64,000 nt of DNA from RBG-16-66-20 sp049651845. GTDB taxonomy: Bacteria > Pseudomonadota > Gammaproteobacteria > Burkholderiales > SG8-39. Shown piece by piece: positions 41,308-49,167 of this stretch (the first letter of the stretch is position 1; each line of letters opens with the position of its first letter). The translations under genes and the position numbers were made by a program. The DNA is taken from NCBI GenBank assembly GCA_049651845.1, contig JBASCW010000042.1, forward strand, positions 56,539 through 120,538, written 5' to 3'. The notes beneath the pieces are model-generated. The model made no database searches, was not told the origin of the DNA, and was given only the letters and a program-made list of their open reading frames with translations.

Positions 41308-42744
41308 ATGGCCTATCCCAAAGTGCAACTGCTCATCGACGGCCAGTGGTGCGACGCCGCCTCCGGCAAGACCCTGCCGGTGTTGAATCCCGCCACCGGC
41401 GAGACCATCGGCACGGTGGCGCATGCCGAGAAGGCCGACCTCGACCGCGCGCTCGACGCGGCGAAGAAAGGCTTCGAAGTCTGGCGTAAGACCGGCGCTT
41501 TCGCCCGCTACCAGATGATGCGCAAGGCCGCCGACTTCTTGCGCGCACGCGCGGACAGCATAGCTCCATTGATGACGATGGAGCAGGGCAAGCCGCTGGC
41601 CGAAGCCAAGATGGAGGTGCTGGCCGGCGCCGACGTGATCGACTGGTTCGCCGAGGAAGGGCGCCGCGCCTACGGCCGCATCATTCCTGCGCGCGCTCCC
41701 GGCATCTACCAGCTCGCGATCAAGGAACCGGTCGGACCGGTGGCCGCGTTCACGCCCTGGAACTTCCCGATCAACCAGATCGTGCGCAAGCTCTCGGCGG
41801 CGGTGACCACGGGCTGCTCGATCGTCGTCAAGGCGCCCGAGGAGACGCCGGCCTCGCCGGCCGAGCTGCTGCGCGCCTTCCATGACGCCGGCGCGCCGGC
41901 GGGGGTGATCGGCCTGGTGTTCGGCGTGCCGGCCGAGATCTCGGAGTACCTGATTCCGAGCCCGGCGATCCGCAAAGTCACCTTCACGGGCTCGACCGTG
42001 GTGGGCAAGCAGCTCGCCGCGCTCGCGGGCAAGCACATGAAGCGCGTGACGATGGAGCTGGGCGGACACGCGCCGGTGATCGTGTTCGACGACGCCGACG
42101 TGGACGCCGCGGCGAAGCTGCTCGCCTTCGGCAAGTTCCGCAACGCCGGGCAGGTCTGCGTGTCGCCGACCCGCTTCCTGGTGCAGGAAAAGGTCTACAC
42201 GAGCTTCGTGGACAAGTTCACCGAGCATGCGAAGGCGCTCAAAGTGGGCAACGGCCTGGAGCAGGGCGTGACCATGGGCGCGCTCGCCAATCCGCGCCGC
42301 ACGGCGGCCATCGGCGCGCATGTCGAAGACGCGAAAAAGGCCGGCGGCAGGATTCGCACGGGTGGCCATCGCATCGGCGACAGGGGCAATTTCTTCGAGC
42401 CCACCGTGGTCACCGAGGTGCCGAACACAGCCAGGCCCATGAACGAGGAGCCCTTCGGGCCGCTCGCGGTCATCAACCCGTTCAAGAACTTCGACGACGC
42501 GGTGCGCGAGGCGAACCGGCTGCCGTTCGGCCTGGCGTCCTACGCGTTCACCAAGTCGGCGAAGACCGCGAACGCGATCGCGACGGAGGTGGAGGCCGGC
42601 ATGATGAGCATCAACCACCTCGGCCTGGCGCTGCCCGAGGTGCCCTTCGGCGGCATCAAGGACTCGGGCTACGGCACCGAAGGCGGCGCCGATGCGATCG
42701 AGGCCTACCTGAACACCAAGTTCGTCTCACAGGCCGGCGTGTGA
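41308..42744 (+). CDS. gabD: NAD(P)-dependent succinate-semialdehyde-type dehydrogenase
   Basis: The 478-residue aldehyde dehydrogenase has FTPWNFPINQIVRK, the cofactor loop FTGSTVVGKQL, the general base Glu in TMELGGHAPVIV, and the nucleophile Cys284 in NAGQVCVSPTRF. The overall sequence is closest in style to GabD/succinate-semialdehyde dehydrogenases, but related aldehydes are possible. There is no gabT or gamma-aminobutyrate gene nearby. It overlaps the frame of the AhpD-like gene region, which follows at once. Confidence 0.85.
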   Translation: MAYPKVQLLIDGQWCDAASGKTLPVLNPATGETIGTVAHAEKADLDRALDAAKKGFEVWRKTGAFARYQMMRKAADFLRARADSIAPLMTMEQGKPLAEAKMEVLAGADVIDWFAEEGRRAYGRIIPARAPGIYQLAIKEPVGPVAAFTPWNFPINQIVRKLSAAVTTGCSIVVKAPEETPASPAELLRAFHDAGAPAGVIGLVFGVPAEISEYLIPSPAIRKVTFTGSTVVGKQLAALAGKHMKRVTMELGGHAPVIVFDDADVDAAAKLLAFGKFRNAGQVCVSPTRFLVQEKVYTSFVDKFTEHAKALKVGNGLEQGVTMGALANPRRTAAIGAHVEDAKKAGGRIRTGGHRIGDRGNFFEPTVVTEVPNTARPMNEEPFGPLAVINPFKNFDDAVREANRLPFGLASYAFTKSAKTANAIATEVEAGMMSINHLGLALPEVPFGGIKDSGYGTEGGADAIEAYLNTKFVSQAGV

Positions 42745-42791
42745 ATGGATCGCCGGCGAATGGCCACATCCGGCCCCTGAAGGAGATTTCC

Positions 42792-43193
42792 GTGCCACTG
42801 GTCAAGACGATCGAGTACGCCGAAGCGAGCCCGTCCGTGAGGGCGGTCTATGACGACATCATGAAGACGCGCGGCGTCGACTGGATCAACAACTTCTGGA
42901 AGGTGCTGGCCAACGACCCGGCGCAGCTGGCGCGCGTGTGGGCGCAGGTGAAGCAGGTGATGGCGCCGGGCGCGCTCGACCCGCTCGTGAAGGAGATGAT
43001 CTACGTCGCGGTGAGCGCCACCAACGGCTGCGAGTACTGCACCTTTTCGCACACTGCTGCCGCGCGCAACAAAGGGATGACGGACGCGATGTTCCTCGAG
43101 CTGATGGCGGTGGTGGGGCTCGCCAACGAGACCAACCGGCTCGCGAACGGCCTGCGCCCGCCGGTCGACCAGCCCCTTATTCCCGCGGAGTGA
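42792..43193 (+). CDS. AhpD-like carboxymuconolactone decarboxylase family protein
   Basis: The 133-residue all-helical protein has the redox motif NGCEYCTFSHT (C-x2-C-x3-H) of AhpD-like peroxidase-related proteins. The family includes alkylhydroperoxidase partners and decarboxylases. The CxxC form points to the peroxidase type. I chose GTG 42792 because AAGGAG lies about 7 bases upstream. The in-frame ATG at 42741 would add residues with no homology. It follows the dehydrogenase gene by 47 bases. Confidence 0.8.
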   Translation: MPLVKTIEYAEASPSVRAVYDDIMKTRGVDWINNFWKVLANDPAQLARVWAQVKQVMAPGALDPLVKEMIYVAVSATNGCEYCTFSHTAAARNKGMTDAMFLELMAVVGLANETNRLANGLRPPVDQPLIPAE

Positions 43194-43214
43194 TTCGAGG
43201 CAAGAAGCGGGGGG

Positions 43215-43781
43215 TCAGGCGCGCTCCATATAGGAGCCGTCGTTGGTCGAGACCTTGATCTTCTCGCCCTGGTTGATGAAAGGCGGGACCTGAACGATCA
43301 GGCCCGTCTCCGTGGTGGCGGGCTTGAAGGTATTGGTGGCAGTCGCGTTCTTGATGCCGGGCTCGGTGTCGGTGACGGTGAGCACGACCGAGGCCGGCAG
43401 CTCGATGCCGATCGGGCGGCTGTTGTAGAGGTTGACCTGCACGTCCGCATTGGGCAGCAGGTAGCCCGCCTGGCCTTCGAGGAAGTCGGCCGACAGGCGC
43501 AGCTCCTCGTAGTTCTCCTTGTCCATGAACACATAGCTGTCGCCGTCCTGGTAGGAGAACGTCATCTCGCGCGGATCGACGAACGCGCGCTCGACCTTGT
43601 CCTCGGTGCGGAAGCGCTGGTTGGTCTTGGTGCCGGACTCGATGTCCTTCATTTCCACCTGCATGAAGGCGCCGCCGCGGCCGCCGACGTGGACGTGGTA
43701 GCACTTGAGGACGCGCCAGACGCGCTTGTCCCATTCGAGAAGATTGCCGACGCGAAGTTCGACTGCCGATACTTTTGCCAT
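43215..43781 (-). CDS. efp: Elongation factor P
   Basis: The 188-residue protein has three beta domains and helps ribosomes through polyproline stretches. Domain I carries the tip loop HVHVGGRGGAF: the modified residue position is Arg35, in a GG-R-GG context rather than the usual PG-K or PG-R. The C-terminal domain has TNTFKPATTETGLIVQVPPFINQGEKI. No earP, epmA or ymfI modification gene is in the window. It is divergent from uvrC. A small hairpin (43789-43805) lies in its leader. Confidence 0.94.
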   Translation of the reverse strand: MAKVSAVELRVGNLLEWDKRVWRVLKCYHVHVGGRGGAFMQVEMKDIESGTKTNQRFRTEDKVERAFVDPREMTFSYQDGDSYVFMDKENYEELRLSADFLEGQAGYLLPNADVQVNLYNSRPIGIELPASVVLTVTDTEPGIKNATATNTFKPATTETGLIVQVPPFINQGEKIKVSTNDGSYMERA

Positions 43782-43807
43782 GACCTAAGCCCCTGAAAAG
43801 GGGGCGA

Positions 43808-43815
43808 ATTATAAT
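43808..43815. promoter_or_regulatory. Bidirectional -10 element between efp and uvrC
   Basis: ATTATAAT contains TATAAT on both strands (43810-43815 plus; 43808-43813 minus), in the 43-base gap between efp and uvrC. On the plus strand it would start transcription about 2-3 bases before the uvrC GTG. No clear -35 is seen on either side. Confidence 0.5.
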
Positions 43816-43824
43816 CCAAAGGCC

Positions 43825-45558
43825 GTGTTCGAACCCAAGTCCTTCGTCGCCGGATTGCCGAATCTTCCGGGCGTGTACCGGATGCTCGGCGCCGCGGGCG
43901 AGGTGCTCTACGTCGGCAAGGCGGGCGACCTGAAAAAGCGCGTGTCCTCGTACTTCCAGAAGCAAGGGCTCAGCCCCCGCATCCAGATGATGGTCTCGCA
44001 GGTGGCCTCGATCGAGGTCACCGCGACGCGCTCGGAGCCCGAAGCGCTGCTGCTCGAGAACAACCTCATCAAGAGCCTCGCGCCGCGCTACAACATCCTG
44101 TTCCGTGACGACAAGTCCTATCCCTACCTGATGATCACGGGGCATGCGTTCCCGCGCCTGGGCTTTCACCGCGGCGCGAAGGACCGCCAGCACCGGTATT
44201 TCGGGCCGTTCCCGCACGCGCACGCCGTGCGCGAGAGCATCCAGCTGCTGCAGCGCGTGTTCCGGCTGCGCACCTGCGAGGACTCGGTATACCAGAACCG
44301 CTCGCGTCCCTGCCTGCTGCACCAGATCCAGCGCTGCACCGCGCCCTGCACTGGCGAGATCAGCGCCGAGCGCTACGCCGAGGACGTGCACAGCGCCGAG
44401 CTGTTCCTGCAAGGGCGCGAGGACGACGTCACGCGCCGGCTCACCGAGCGCATGGACGCGGCTTCGGCCGCGCAGCGGTACGAGGAGGCGGCGCTCTACC
44501 GCGACCAGATCCGCGCGCTCGCGCGCGTGCAGGCCCGGCAGTACGTCGAATCGGACCGCGGCGTGGACGCCGACGTGGTCGCCTGCGTGGTGGACGCGGG
44601 CGCCGCCTGCGTCAACCTGACCATGATTCGCGCCGGGCGCCACGTGGGCGACCGCAGCTTGTTCCCGCAGAACGCGGCCGGCGCGACCGAGCCCGAGATC
44701 GTCGAGGCCTTTCTCGCGCAGCACTACGTCGAGCAGCCGCGGCCGCCGCTGGTCATTGCCGAGGCGCCGGCGCGCGGCGAGCGGCGCGTCTGGTTCGAGA
44801 TGGCGGCCAAGAACGCGCGCCTGGCGCTGGCGCAGCGCGCGCGCGAGCGCTCGACGCAGGAGAACCGCATCGTCGCGCTGCGCGAGGCGCTCGGGCTGCC
44901 GGAAACCGCGCAGCGCATCGAGTGTTTCGACATCAGCCACACCATGGGGGAAGCCGCGGTGGCGTCCTGCGTGGTATACGACAGGCATGCGCTGCAAAAG
45001 GCCGAATACCGCCGCTTCAACATGCGCGAGCTCACGCCCGGCGACGACTACGCCGCGATGCGCCAGGCGCTCACGCGCCGCTACGGGCGCGTGTCCGCGC
45101 AGGAAGGCAAGGTGCCGGACCTGATCCTCATCGACGGCGGGCGCGGCCAGCTGAACTCCGCGCGCGCGGCGCTCGCGGAGCTCGGCCTGAACGACGTCAC
45201 CGTGGTCGGCGTCGCCAAGGGGCCGGAGCGCAAGGCCGGGCTGGAGGAGCTGGTGCTCGAGGCCGAGGGCCAATCGCTGCAGCTGCCGCCGCAGCACGCG
45301 GGCCTGCACCTGATCCAGAGCATCCGCGACGAAGCCCATCGCTTCGCCATCGCCGGGCATCGCGCGCGTCGCGGACGGGCGCGCACCACGTCCAGCCTGA
45401 CCGAAATCCCCGGCATCGGCGCGCGACGCCGGCAGAAGCTGCTGGCGCACTTCGGCGGCCTGCAGGGCGTGCAAGCCGCCGCCGTGGACGAGCTTGCGAA
45501 GGTCGAGGGCGTGAGCCGCACGCTCGCCGAGAAGATCTACCGCCACCTGCATGCCTGA
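43825..45558 (+). CDS. uvrC: Excinuclease ABC subunit UvrC
   Basis: The 577-residue nucleotide-excision endonuclease has an N-terminal GIY-YIG domain (GVYRMLGAAGEVLYVGKAGDLKKR), a UVR domain (YEEAALYRDQIRALARVQ) and the RNase H-like 5' incision domain (CFDISHTMGEAAVASCVVY, LILIDGGRGQLN). Tandem helix-hairpin-helix motifs are at the end (TEIPGIGARRRQKLLAHF, KVEGVSRTLAEKIY). It is slightly shorter than the E. coli protein (610). The start is GTG. It overlaps pgsA by 8 bases. Confidence 0.96.
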   Translation: MFEPKSFVAGLPNLPGVYRMLGAAGEVLYVGKAGDLKKRVSSYFQKQGLSPRIQMMVSQVASIEVTATRSEPEALLLENNLIKSLAPRYNILFRDDKSYPYLMITGHAFPRLGFHRGAKDRQHRYFGPFPHAHAVRESIQLLQRVFRLRTCEDSVYQNRSRPCLLHQIQRCTAPCTGEISAERYAEDVHSAELFLQGREDDVTRRLTERMDAASAAQRYEEAALYRDQIRALARVQARQYVESDRGVDADVVACVVDAGAACVNLTMIRAGRHVGDRSLFPQNAAGATEPEIVEAFLAQHYVEQPRPPLVIAEAPARGERRVWFEMAAKNARLALAQRARERSTQENRIVALREALGLPETAQRIECFDISHTMGEAAVASCVVYDRHALQKAEYRRFNMRELTPGDDYAAMRQALTRRYGRVSAQEGKVPDLILIDGGRGQLNSARAALAELGLNDVTVVGVAKGPERKAGLEELVLEAEGQSLQLPPQHAGLHLIQSIRDEAHRFAIAGHRARRGRARTTSSLTEIPGIGARRRQKLLAHFGGLQGVQAAAVDELAKVEGVSRTLAEKIYRHLHA

Positions 45559-46135
45559 CAAGCGCCGCGTCGTCCTCAACGCGCCCAACCTGGTGACGCT
45601 GCTGCGGATCGTCCTGATCCCGCTGATCGTCGGCGTGTTCTACGTGCCCGACCGCTGGCTGCCGCCCGACGACAAGAATCTCGCCGCCACGGTGATCTTC
45701 ATCGTCGCGGCGGTGACCGACTGGCTCGACGGCTACCTGGCGAGGAAGCTCAACCAGATGTCCGCGTTCGGCGCGTTCTTCGACCCGGTGGCCGACAAGC
45801 TGGTGGTGATCGGGGCACTGGTAATCCTGCTGTACCTCAACCGGCTCGACATGGTGGTGGCGCTGATCATCATCGGCCGCGAGATCGCCATCTCGGCGCT
45901 GCGCGAGTGGATGGCGCAGCTCGGTCAGGCGAAGAGCGTCGCGGTGGCCTTCATCGGCAAGGCGAAGACGGTGGCGCAGATGGTGGCGATCCCGATGCTG
46001 CTGTACGAAGACCCGCTGTTCGGCCTGATCGACTGCCATTGGCTGGGCACGGTGTTGATCTACGTGGCGGCGCTGCTCACGGTGATCTCGATGCTGTACT
46101 ACCTGCGCCGCGCGCTGCCGCTGATGCGCGGTTAG
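45551..46135 (+). CDS. pgsA: CDP-diacylglycerol-glycerol-3-phosphate 3-phosphatidyltransferase
   Basis: The 194-residue membrane enzyme makes phosphatidylglycerol phosphate. The CDP-alcohol phosphotransferase signature is complete: DWLDGYLARKLNQMSAFG and then FFDPVADK (D-G-x2-A-R-x8-G-x3-D-x3-D). Five or six helices are predicted. The uvrC-pgsA overlap is widespread in proteobacteria, often followed by tRNA genes, as here. Confidence 0.95.
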   Translation: MPDKRRVVLNAPNLVTLLRIVLIPLIVGVFYVPDRWLPPDDKNLAATVIFIVAAVTDWLDGYLARKLNQMSAFGAFFDPVADKLVVIGALVILLYLNRLDMVVALIIIGREIAISALREWMAQLGQAKSVAVAFIGKAKTVAQMVAIPMLLYEDPLFGLIDCHWLGTVLIYVAALLTVISMLYYLRRALPLMRG

Positions 46136-46143
46136 GTTATAAT
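46115..46143 (+). promoter_or_regulatory. Promoter of the tRNA-Gly gene
   Basis: CTGCCG (46115-46120), 17 bases, then a perfect TATAAT (46138-46143) predicts a start near 46150, about 8 bases before the mature tRNA. The -35 lies within the 3' end of pgsA. Confidence 0.55.
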
Positions 46144-46157
46144 CGCCGTCCCATTTC

Positions 46158-46233
46158 GCGGGAGTAGCTCAGTTGGTAGAGCGTAACCTTGCCAAGGTTA
46201 AGGTCGCGAGTTCGAGACTCGTCTCCCGCTCCA
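46158..46233 (+). tRNA. tRNA-Gly (GCC)
   Basis: A 76-base cloverleaf with 7-bp acceptor stem GCGGGAG/CTCCCGC and D-loop AGCTCAGTTGGTAGAGC. The anticodon loop CTTGCCAAG carries anticodon GCC. The T-arm has GTTCGAGAC, and the CCA end is encoded. It is the first of three tRNA genes after pgsA. Confidence 0.95.
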
Positions 46234-46246
46234 ATTCGTTATCCTA

Positions 46247-46278
46247 GGGAAGGCCGTCCGGCCTTCCCGGCGTTTTTT
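46247..46278 (+). terminator. Rho-independent terminator after tRNA-Gly
   Basis: A 9-bp stem GGGAAGGCC / GGCCTTCCC with a GTCC loop (46247-46268) is followed by CGGCG and a run of six T (46273-46278). It separates tRNA-Gly from tRNA-Cys and tRNA-Leu, so the latter may need a separate promoter or read-through. Confidence 0.7.
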
Positions 46279-46288
46279 CCTCACCCCC

Positions 46289-46362
46289 GGCGGGGTGGCA
46301 GAGTGGTCATGCAGCGGCCTGCAAAGCCGTGGACGCCGGTTCGATTCCGACCCCCGCCTCCA
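46289..46362 (+). tRNA. tRNA-Cys (GCA)
   Basis: A 74-base cloverleaf with acceptor stem GGCGGGG/CCCCGCC, anticodon loop CCTGCAAAG (anticodon GCA), T-arm GGTTCGATTCC and encoded CCA. Confidence 0.94.
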
Positions 46363-46418
46363 AACTTTCGGGAACGAAGAAGCAAGACAGTCGAACCCAA
46401 AGCCGTCGGAAACCCAAA

Positions 46419-46507
46419 GCCCGGGTGGCGAAACTGGTAGACGCAAGGGACTTAAAATCCCTAGACCTTAACCGGTCGTGCCTGTTCGAGTCAGGCTCCG
46501 GGCACCA
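46419..46507 (+). tRNA. tRNA-Leu (UAA)
   Basis: An 89-base class II tRNA with acceptor stem GCCCGGG/TCCGGGC, D-arm GGCGAAACTGGTAGACGC, and anticodon loop ACTTAAAAT (anticodon TAA). It has a long variable arm (CCTTAACCGG region), T-arm GTTCGAGTC and encoded CCA. Confidence 0.94.
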
Positions 46508-46518
46508 GATTCTGGTGG

Positions 46519-46626
46519 CTATTTCGACCGCGATTTTTCCTGCTGCTTCCTCAGCTTCCGCAGCGTCTTCTTGATCTTCTGCTTGCGCCTGCGGATGGCA
46601 AGATTGCGGCCGGTCGATCTGCCCAT
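46519..46626 (-). CDS. Tiny very basic protein
   Basis: A 35-residue frame starts MGRSTGRNLAIRRRKQKIKK and ends in a Lys/Arg/Gln-rich helix. About half the residues are Lys, Arg or Gln, suggesting RNA or ribosome binding. I do not recognise a named family. It starts 9 bases after the stop of the small Cys-containing gene at 46636-46797, as if in a two-gene operon running toward the tRNA genes. Confidence 0.5.
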   Translation of the reverse strand: MGRSTGRNLAIRRRKQKIKKTLRKLRKQQEKSRSK

Positions 46627-46635
46627 CGATCTGCC

Positions 46636-46797
46636 TTAGCGCAGTTTCCGCTTCTGCTTGCGGTCGGCCATGATTTTCTCGAAGCACTCGGCGCAGACTT
46701 CGCGCTTGTTCTTGACCCCGGGAAGGGTGCGGAACGTCGCCCTGGGTCGGGAATGCTGCCCGTGGAAGCAGTACTTGAGCGGGTTGAGGTTGACCAT
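46636..46797 (-). CDS. Small basic protein with putative zinc-binding residues
   Basis: A 53-residue frame begins MVNLNPLKYCFHGQHSR and continues with CAECFEKIM before a Lys/Arg-rich end. The residues C-x2-H-x2-H in the first part and C-x2-C in the second could bind zinc, as in short ribosome-associated zinc ribbons. I cannot name the family. The gene is divergent from the 3-hydroxyanthranilate dioxygenase gene (57-base gap). Confidence 0.55.
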   Translation of the reverse strand: MVNLNPLKYCFHGQHSRPRATFRTLPGVKNKREVCAECFEKIMADRKQKRKLR

Positions 46798-46853
46798 TCG
46801 CTATGCGCATACTGTGCCAAGTCCGGGGTTTGCGCAATGAGTAAAATGCAAGA

Positions 46854-47363
46854 ATGTCATTGGCGGCCTTCAACTTCGCGCAGTGGATCGACCGCCATGC
46901 GCACCTGCTGAAACCCCCTGTAGGCAATCAGCAGGTCTTCGAGCAAGCCGGCGATCTGATCGTGATGGTGGTCGGCGGGCCGAATGCGCGCACCGACTAC
47001 CACGACGACCCCTACGAGGAGTTCTTGTACCAGCTGCGCGGCGACATGGTGCTGCGCATCCTCGAGGACGGCCGCGCGCGCGACCTGCCGATCCGCGAGG
47101 GCGAGGTGCTGCTGCTGCCAGGCCATGTGCGCCACTCGCCGCAGCGCCCCGCGGGATCGGTGGGCCTGGTGGTAGAGAAGGTGCGGCCGCCGGGCGTGGA
47201 CGACGGTTTCGAATGGTATTGCCCGGCCTGCGGCGGCCTCGTGCACCGGGTCGAGGTCAACGTGAGGAACATCGTGAGCGACCTGCCGCCGATGTTCGAC
47301 TACTTCTACTCGAGCGAGCGCAAGTGCCCGTCCTGCGCGCACGTGCACCCGGGGCGCACGTGA
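46854..47363 (+). CDS. nbaC: 3-Hydroxyanthranilate 3,4-dioxygenase
   Basis: The 169-residue cupin enzyme opens the ring of 3-hydroxyanthranilate to 2-amino-3-carboxymuconate semialdehyde. It has the iron-site region TDYHDDPYEEFLYQLRGDM (His and Glu ligands) and VLLLPGHVRHSPQRP. The C-terminal rubredoxin-like second metal site of bacterial enzymes has Cys123, Cys126, Cys158 and Cys161 (CPAC and CPSC). The product is the substrate of the next gene product, and the two genes overlap as GTGA. Confidence 0.93.
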   Translation: MSLAAFNFAQWIDRHAHLLKPPVGNQQVFEQAGDLIVMVVGGPNARTDYHDDPYEEFLYQLRGDMVLRILEDGRARDLPIREGEVLLLPGHVRHSPQRPAGSVGLVVEKVRPPGVDDGFEWYCPACGGLVHRVEVNVRNIVSDLPPMFDYFYSSERKCPSCAHVHPGRT

Positions 47364-48355
47364 ACGCGATCGACATGCACAGCCATTTCTTCCCGCGCGA
47401 GTGGGAGGACCTCGGCAAGCGCTTCGGCGGCGGCGACTGGCCCTGGATGAGGCACCTGGATGGCGGCAAGGCGATGGTGATGGTGGGCGAGAAGGAATTC
47501 CGGCCCGTCTACTCCGCCTGCTGGGACGCCGGCAAGCGGCTGGAGGAAATGGACCGCGACGGCGTGGACCTGCAGGTGATGTGCTCGACGCCCGTGCTGT
47601 TCGCGTACGCGCGGCCAACGGCGCAGGCGCTCTACTGCGCGCAGACCTTCAACGACGCGGCCCTCGAGCTCGCGTCGCGCGGCAAGGGCCGGCTGAAGAC
47701 GCTCTGCCAGGTGCCGCTGCAGGACACGGACGCCGCGTGCCGGGAGCTCTCGCGCGCGATGCGCACGGGCCACCTGGGCGTGCAGATCGGCAACCATGTC
47801 GGCGACCGCGACCTTGACGACGAAGGCATCGTCACGTTCCTGCAGCACTGCGCGGCGGAGAATGCGGCGGTGCTCGTGCATCCATGGGACATGATGGGCG
47901 GCGCGCGTACCGCGCGCTGGATGATGGGCTGGACCGTGTCGATGCCGGCCGAGACGCAGCTCTCGATCGTCGCGCTGATCCTCGGCGGCGGCTTCGACCG
48001 GCTGACGGCGAGCCTGCGCATCTGCTTCGCGCACGGCGGCGGCAGCTTCGCGTTCCTGCTCGGCCGGCTGGAGAACGCCTGGCACAATCGCGATCTCGCG
48101 CGCGGCGTCTCGAAGCTGCCGCCGAGCAAGTACCTGGATCGGTTTTACGTCGACAGCGCAGTATTCGATGCGCGCGCGCTGCGCCTGCTCGTGGACACCA
48201 TGGGAGAAGATCGCGTGATGCTCGGTTCGGATTATCCATTCCCGCTCGGCGAGCAGCGCGTCGGCAAGCTGCTGCGCGACATGCAGGGCCTGAGCGAGGG
48301 CGCACGCGCCAAGTTGCTCGCGGGCAACGCGCGCCGTTTCCTGGGGCTGCCGTGA
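47360..48355 (+). CDS. nbaD: 2-Amino-3-carboxymuconate-6-semialdehyde decarboxylase
   Basis: The 331-residue amidohydrolase-fold decarboxylase removes CO2 from the ring-opened product of NbaC. The zinc ligands are visible: His7 and His9 (DMHSHFF), a His in VLVHPWDMMGG, a His in FAHGGGSF and Asp in LGSDYPFPLG. The start is GTG, overlapping the dioxygenase stop, which gives the expected Met-like residue six positions before HSH. It overlaps the hydratase gene likewise as GTGA. Confidence 0.92.
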   Translation: MNAIDMHSHFFPREWEDLGKRFGGGDWPWMRHLDGGKAMVMVGEKEFRPVYSACWDAGKRLEEMDRDGVDLQVMCSTPVLFAYARPTAQALYCAQTFNDAALELASRGKGRLKTLCQVPLQDTDAACRELSRAMRTGHLGVQIGNHVGDRDLDDEGIVTFLQHCAAENAAVLVHPWDMMGGARTARWMMGWTVSMPAETQLSIVALILGGGFDRLTASLRICFAHGGGSFAFLLGRLENAWHNRDLARGVSKLPPSKYLDRFYVDSAVFDARALRLLVDTMGEDRVMLGSDYPFPLGEQRVGKLLRDMQGLSEGARAKLLAGNARRFLGLP

Positions 48356-49167
48356 AGTGGCGCAAGGCGAAGGCCGAGCCGCGCATCGAGCGCGCGGGCC
48401 GATGGCTCTTTGAGGCGCACCGCAAGCGCGAGCGTTTCGCGCCGCTGCCGCCCGAGCTTGCGCCGCGCAACCTCGGCGAAGCCTACGCGATACAGGGCCA
48501 GTTCGTGGGGCGCCGCGCGCAGACGCTCGGGCCCGTCACCGGCTACAAGATCGCGCTCACCACGCCGGCGATGCGCGCGCTGGTGGGGCTGGACGATTCG
48601 ATCGCGGGCGACATGCTGGAGACCACCATCCGGCGCGGCGACGCGCAGGTGCGCGCCGCCGACTACCGGCACCTGGTCGTCGAATTCGAGATCGCCTTCG
48701 AGTTGGCCGAGGACCTGCCCGCGATCGACGCGCCCTACACGCGCGAGCGCATCGCGAAGTCCGTTGCCAGCGTGATGCCGGCGCTCGAGCTCGCCGACGA
48801 CCGCGACGCCGACTACGCGCAGCTCAGATCGCACGCGCTGATGCTCGCGGCCGACAACGGCTGGAACGAAGGCGCGGTGCTCGGCAAGCCGGTCAAGGAC
48901 TGGAAGAGCATCGATCTCGCGGCCCTCAAGGGCTCGGCCTTCATCAACGGCGAAAAGGCGGGCGAGGGCCACGGCCGCGACGTGATGGGCCATCCGCTCG
49001 ATGCGCTCGCCTGGCTCGCCAACAACCTCGCCGGCCGCGGCCTGGGCCTGTGGCGCGGCGACGTGGTGATTACCGGCAGCCTGGTGACCTCCAAGTTCCC
49101 GAAGGCCGGCGACCGGATCCGCTGGGAGGCGGGCGAGCTGGGCGCGGTCGAGCTACGCGTCGAGTAG
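48352..49167 (+). CDS. 2-Keto-4-pentenoate hydratase-like protein
   Basis: The 271-residue protein is of the fumarylacetoacetase/MhpD superfamily. It has YKIALTTPAMRAL, VVEFEIAFEL (metal-binding Glu residues), LAADNGWNEGAVLG and a C-terminal GDVVITGSLV. It would hydrate 2-oxopent-4-enoate or decarboxylate a 2-oxo-hexenedioate, both of which are late steps of the aminomuconate branch. The intervening aminomuconate semialdehyde dehydrogenase and deaminase are not in the window. The start is GTG overlapping nbaD. The 3' end overlaps the convergent VOC gene by 15 bases. Confidence 0.8.
   Translation: MKWRKAKAEPRIERAGRWLFEAHRKRERFAPLPPELAPRNLGEAYAIQGQFVGRRAQTLGPVTGYKIALTTPAMRALVGLDDSIAGDMLETTIRRGDAQVRAADYRHLVVEFEIAFELAEDLPAIDAPYTRERIAKSVASVMPALELADDRDADYAQLRSHALMLAADNGWNEGAVLGKPVKDWKSIDLAALKGSAFINGEKAGEGHGRDVMGHPLDALAWLANNLAGRGLGLWRGDVVITGSLVTSKFPKAGDRIRWEAGELGAVELRVE

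Noticed and set aside
42741..42791. ATG start overlapping the dehydrogenase gene for the AhpD-like protein
   Set aside because: GTG 42792 has a strong ribosome-binding site and begins at the conserved sequence.
43177..45588. An 803-codon minus-strand frame covering uvrC and efp
   Set aside because: It runs through the intergenic gap and efp in the wrong frame; both are clear genes in other readings.
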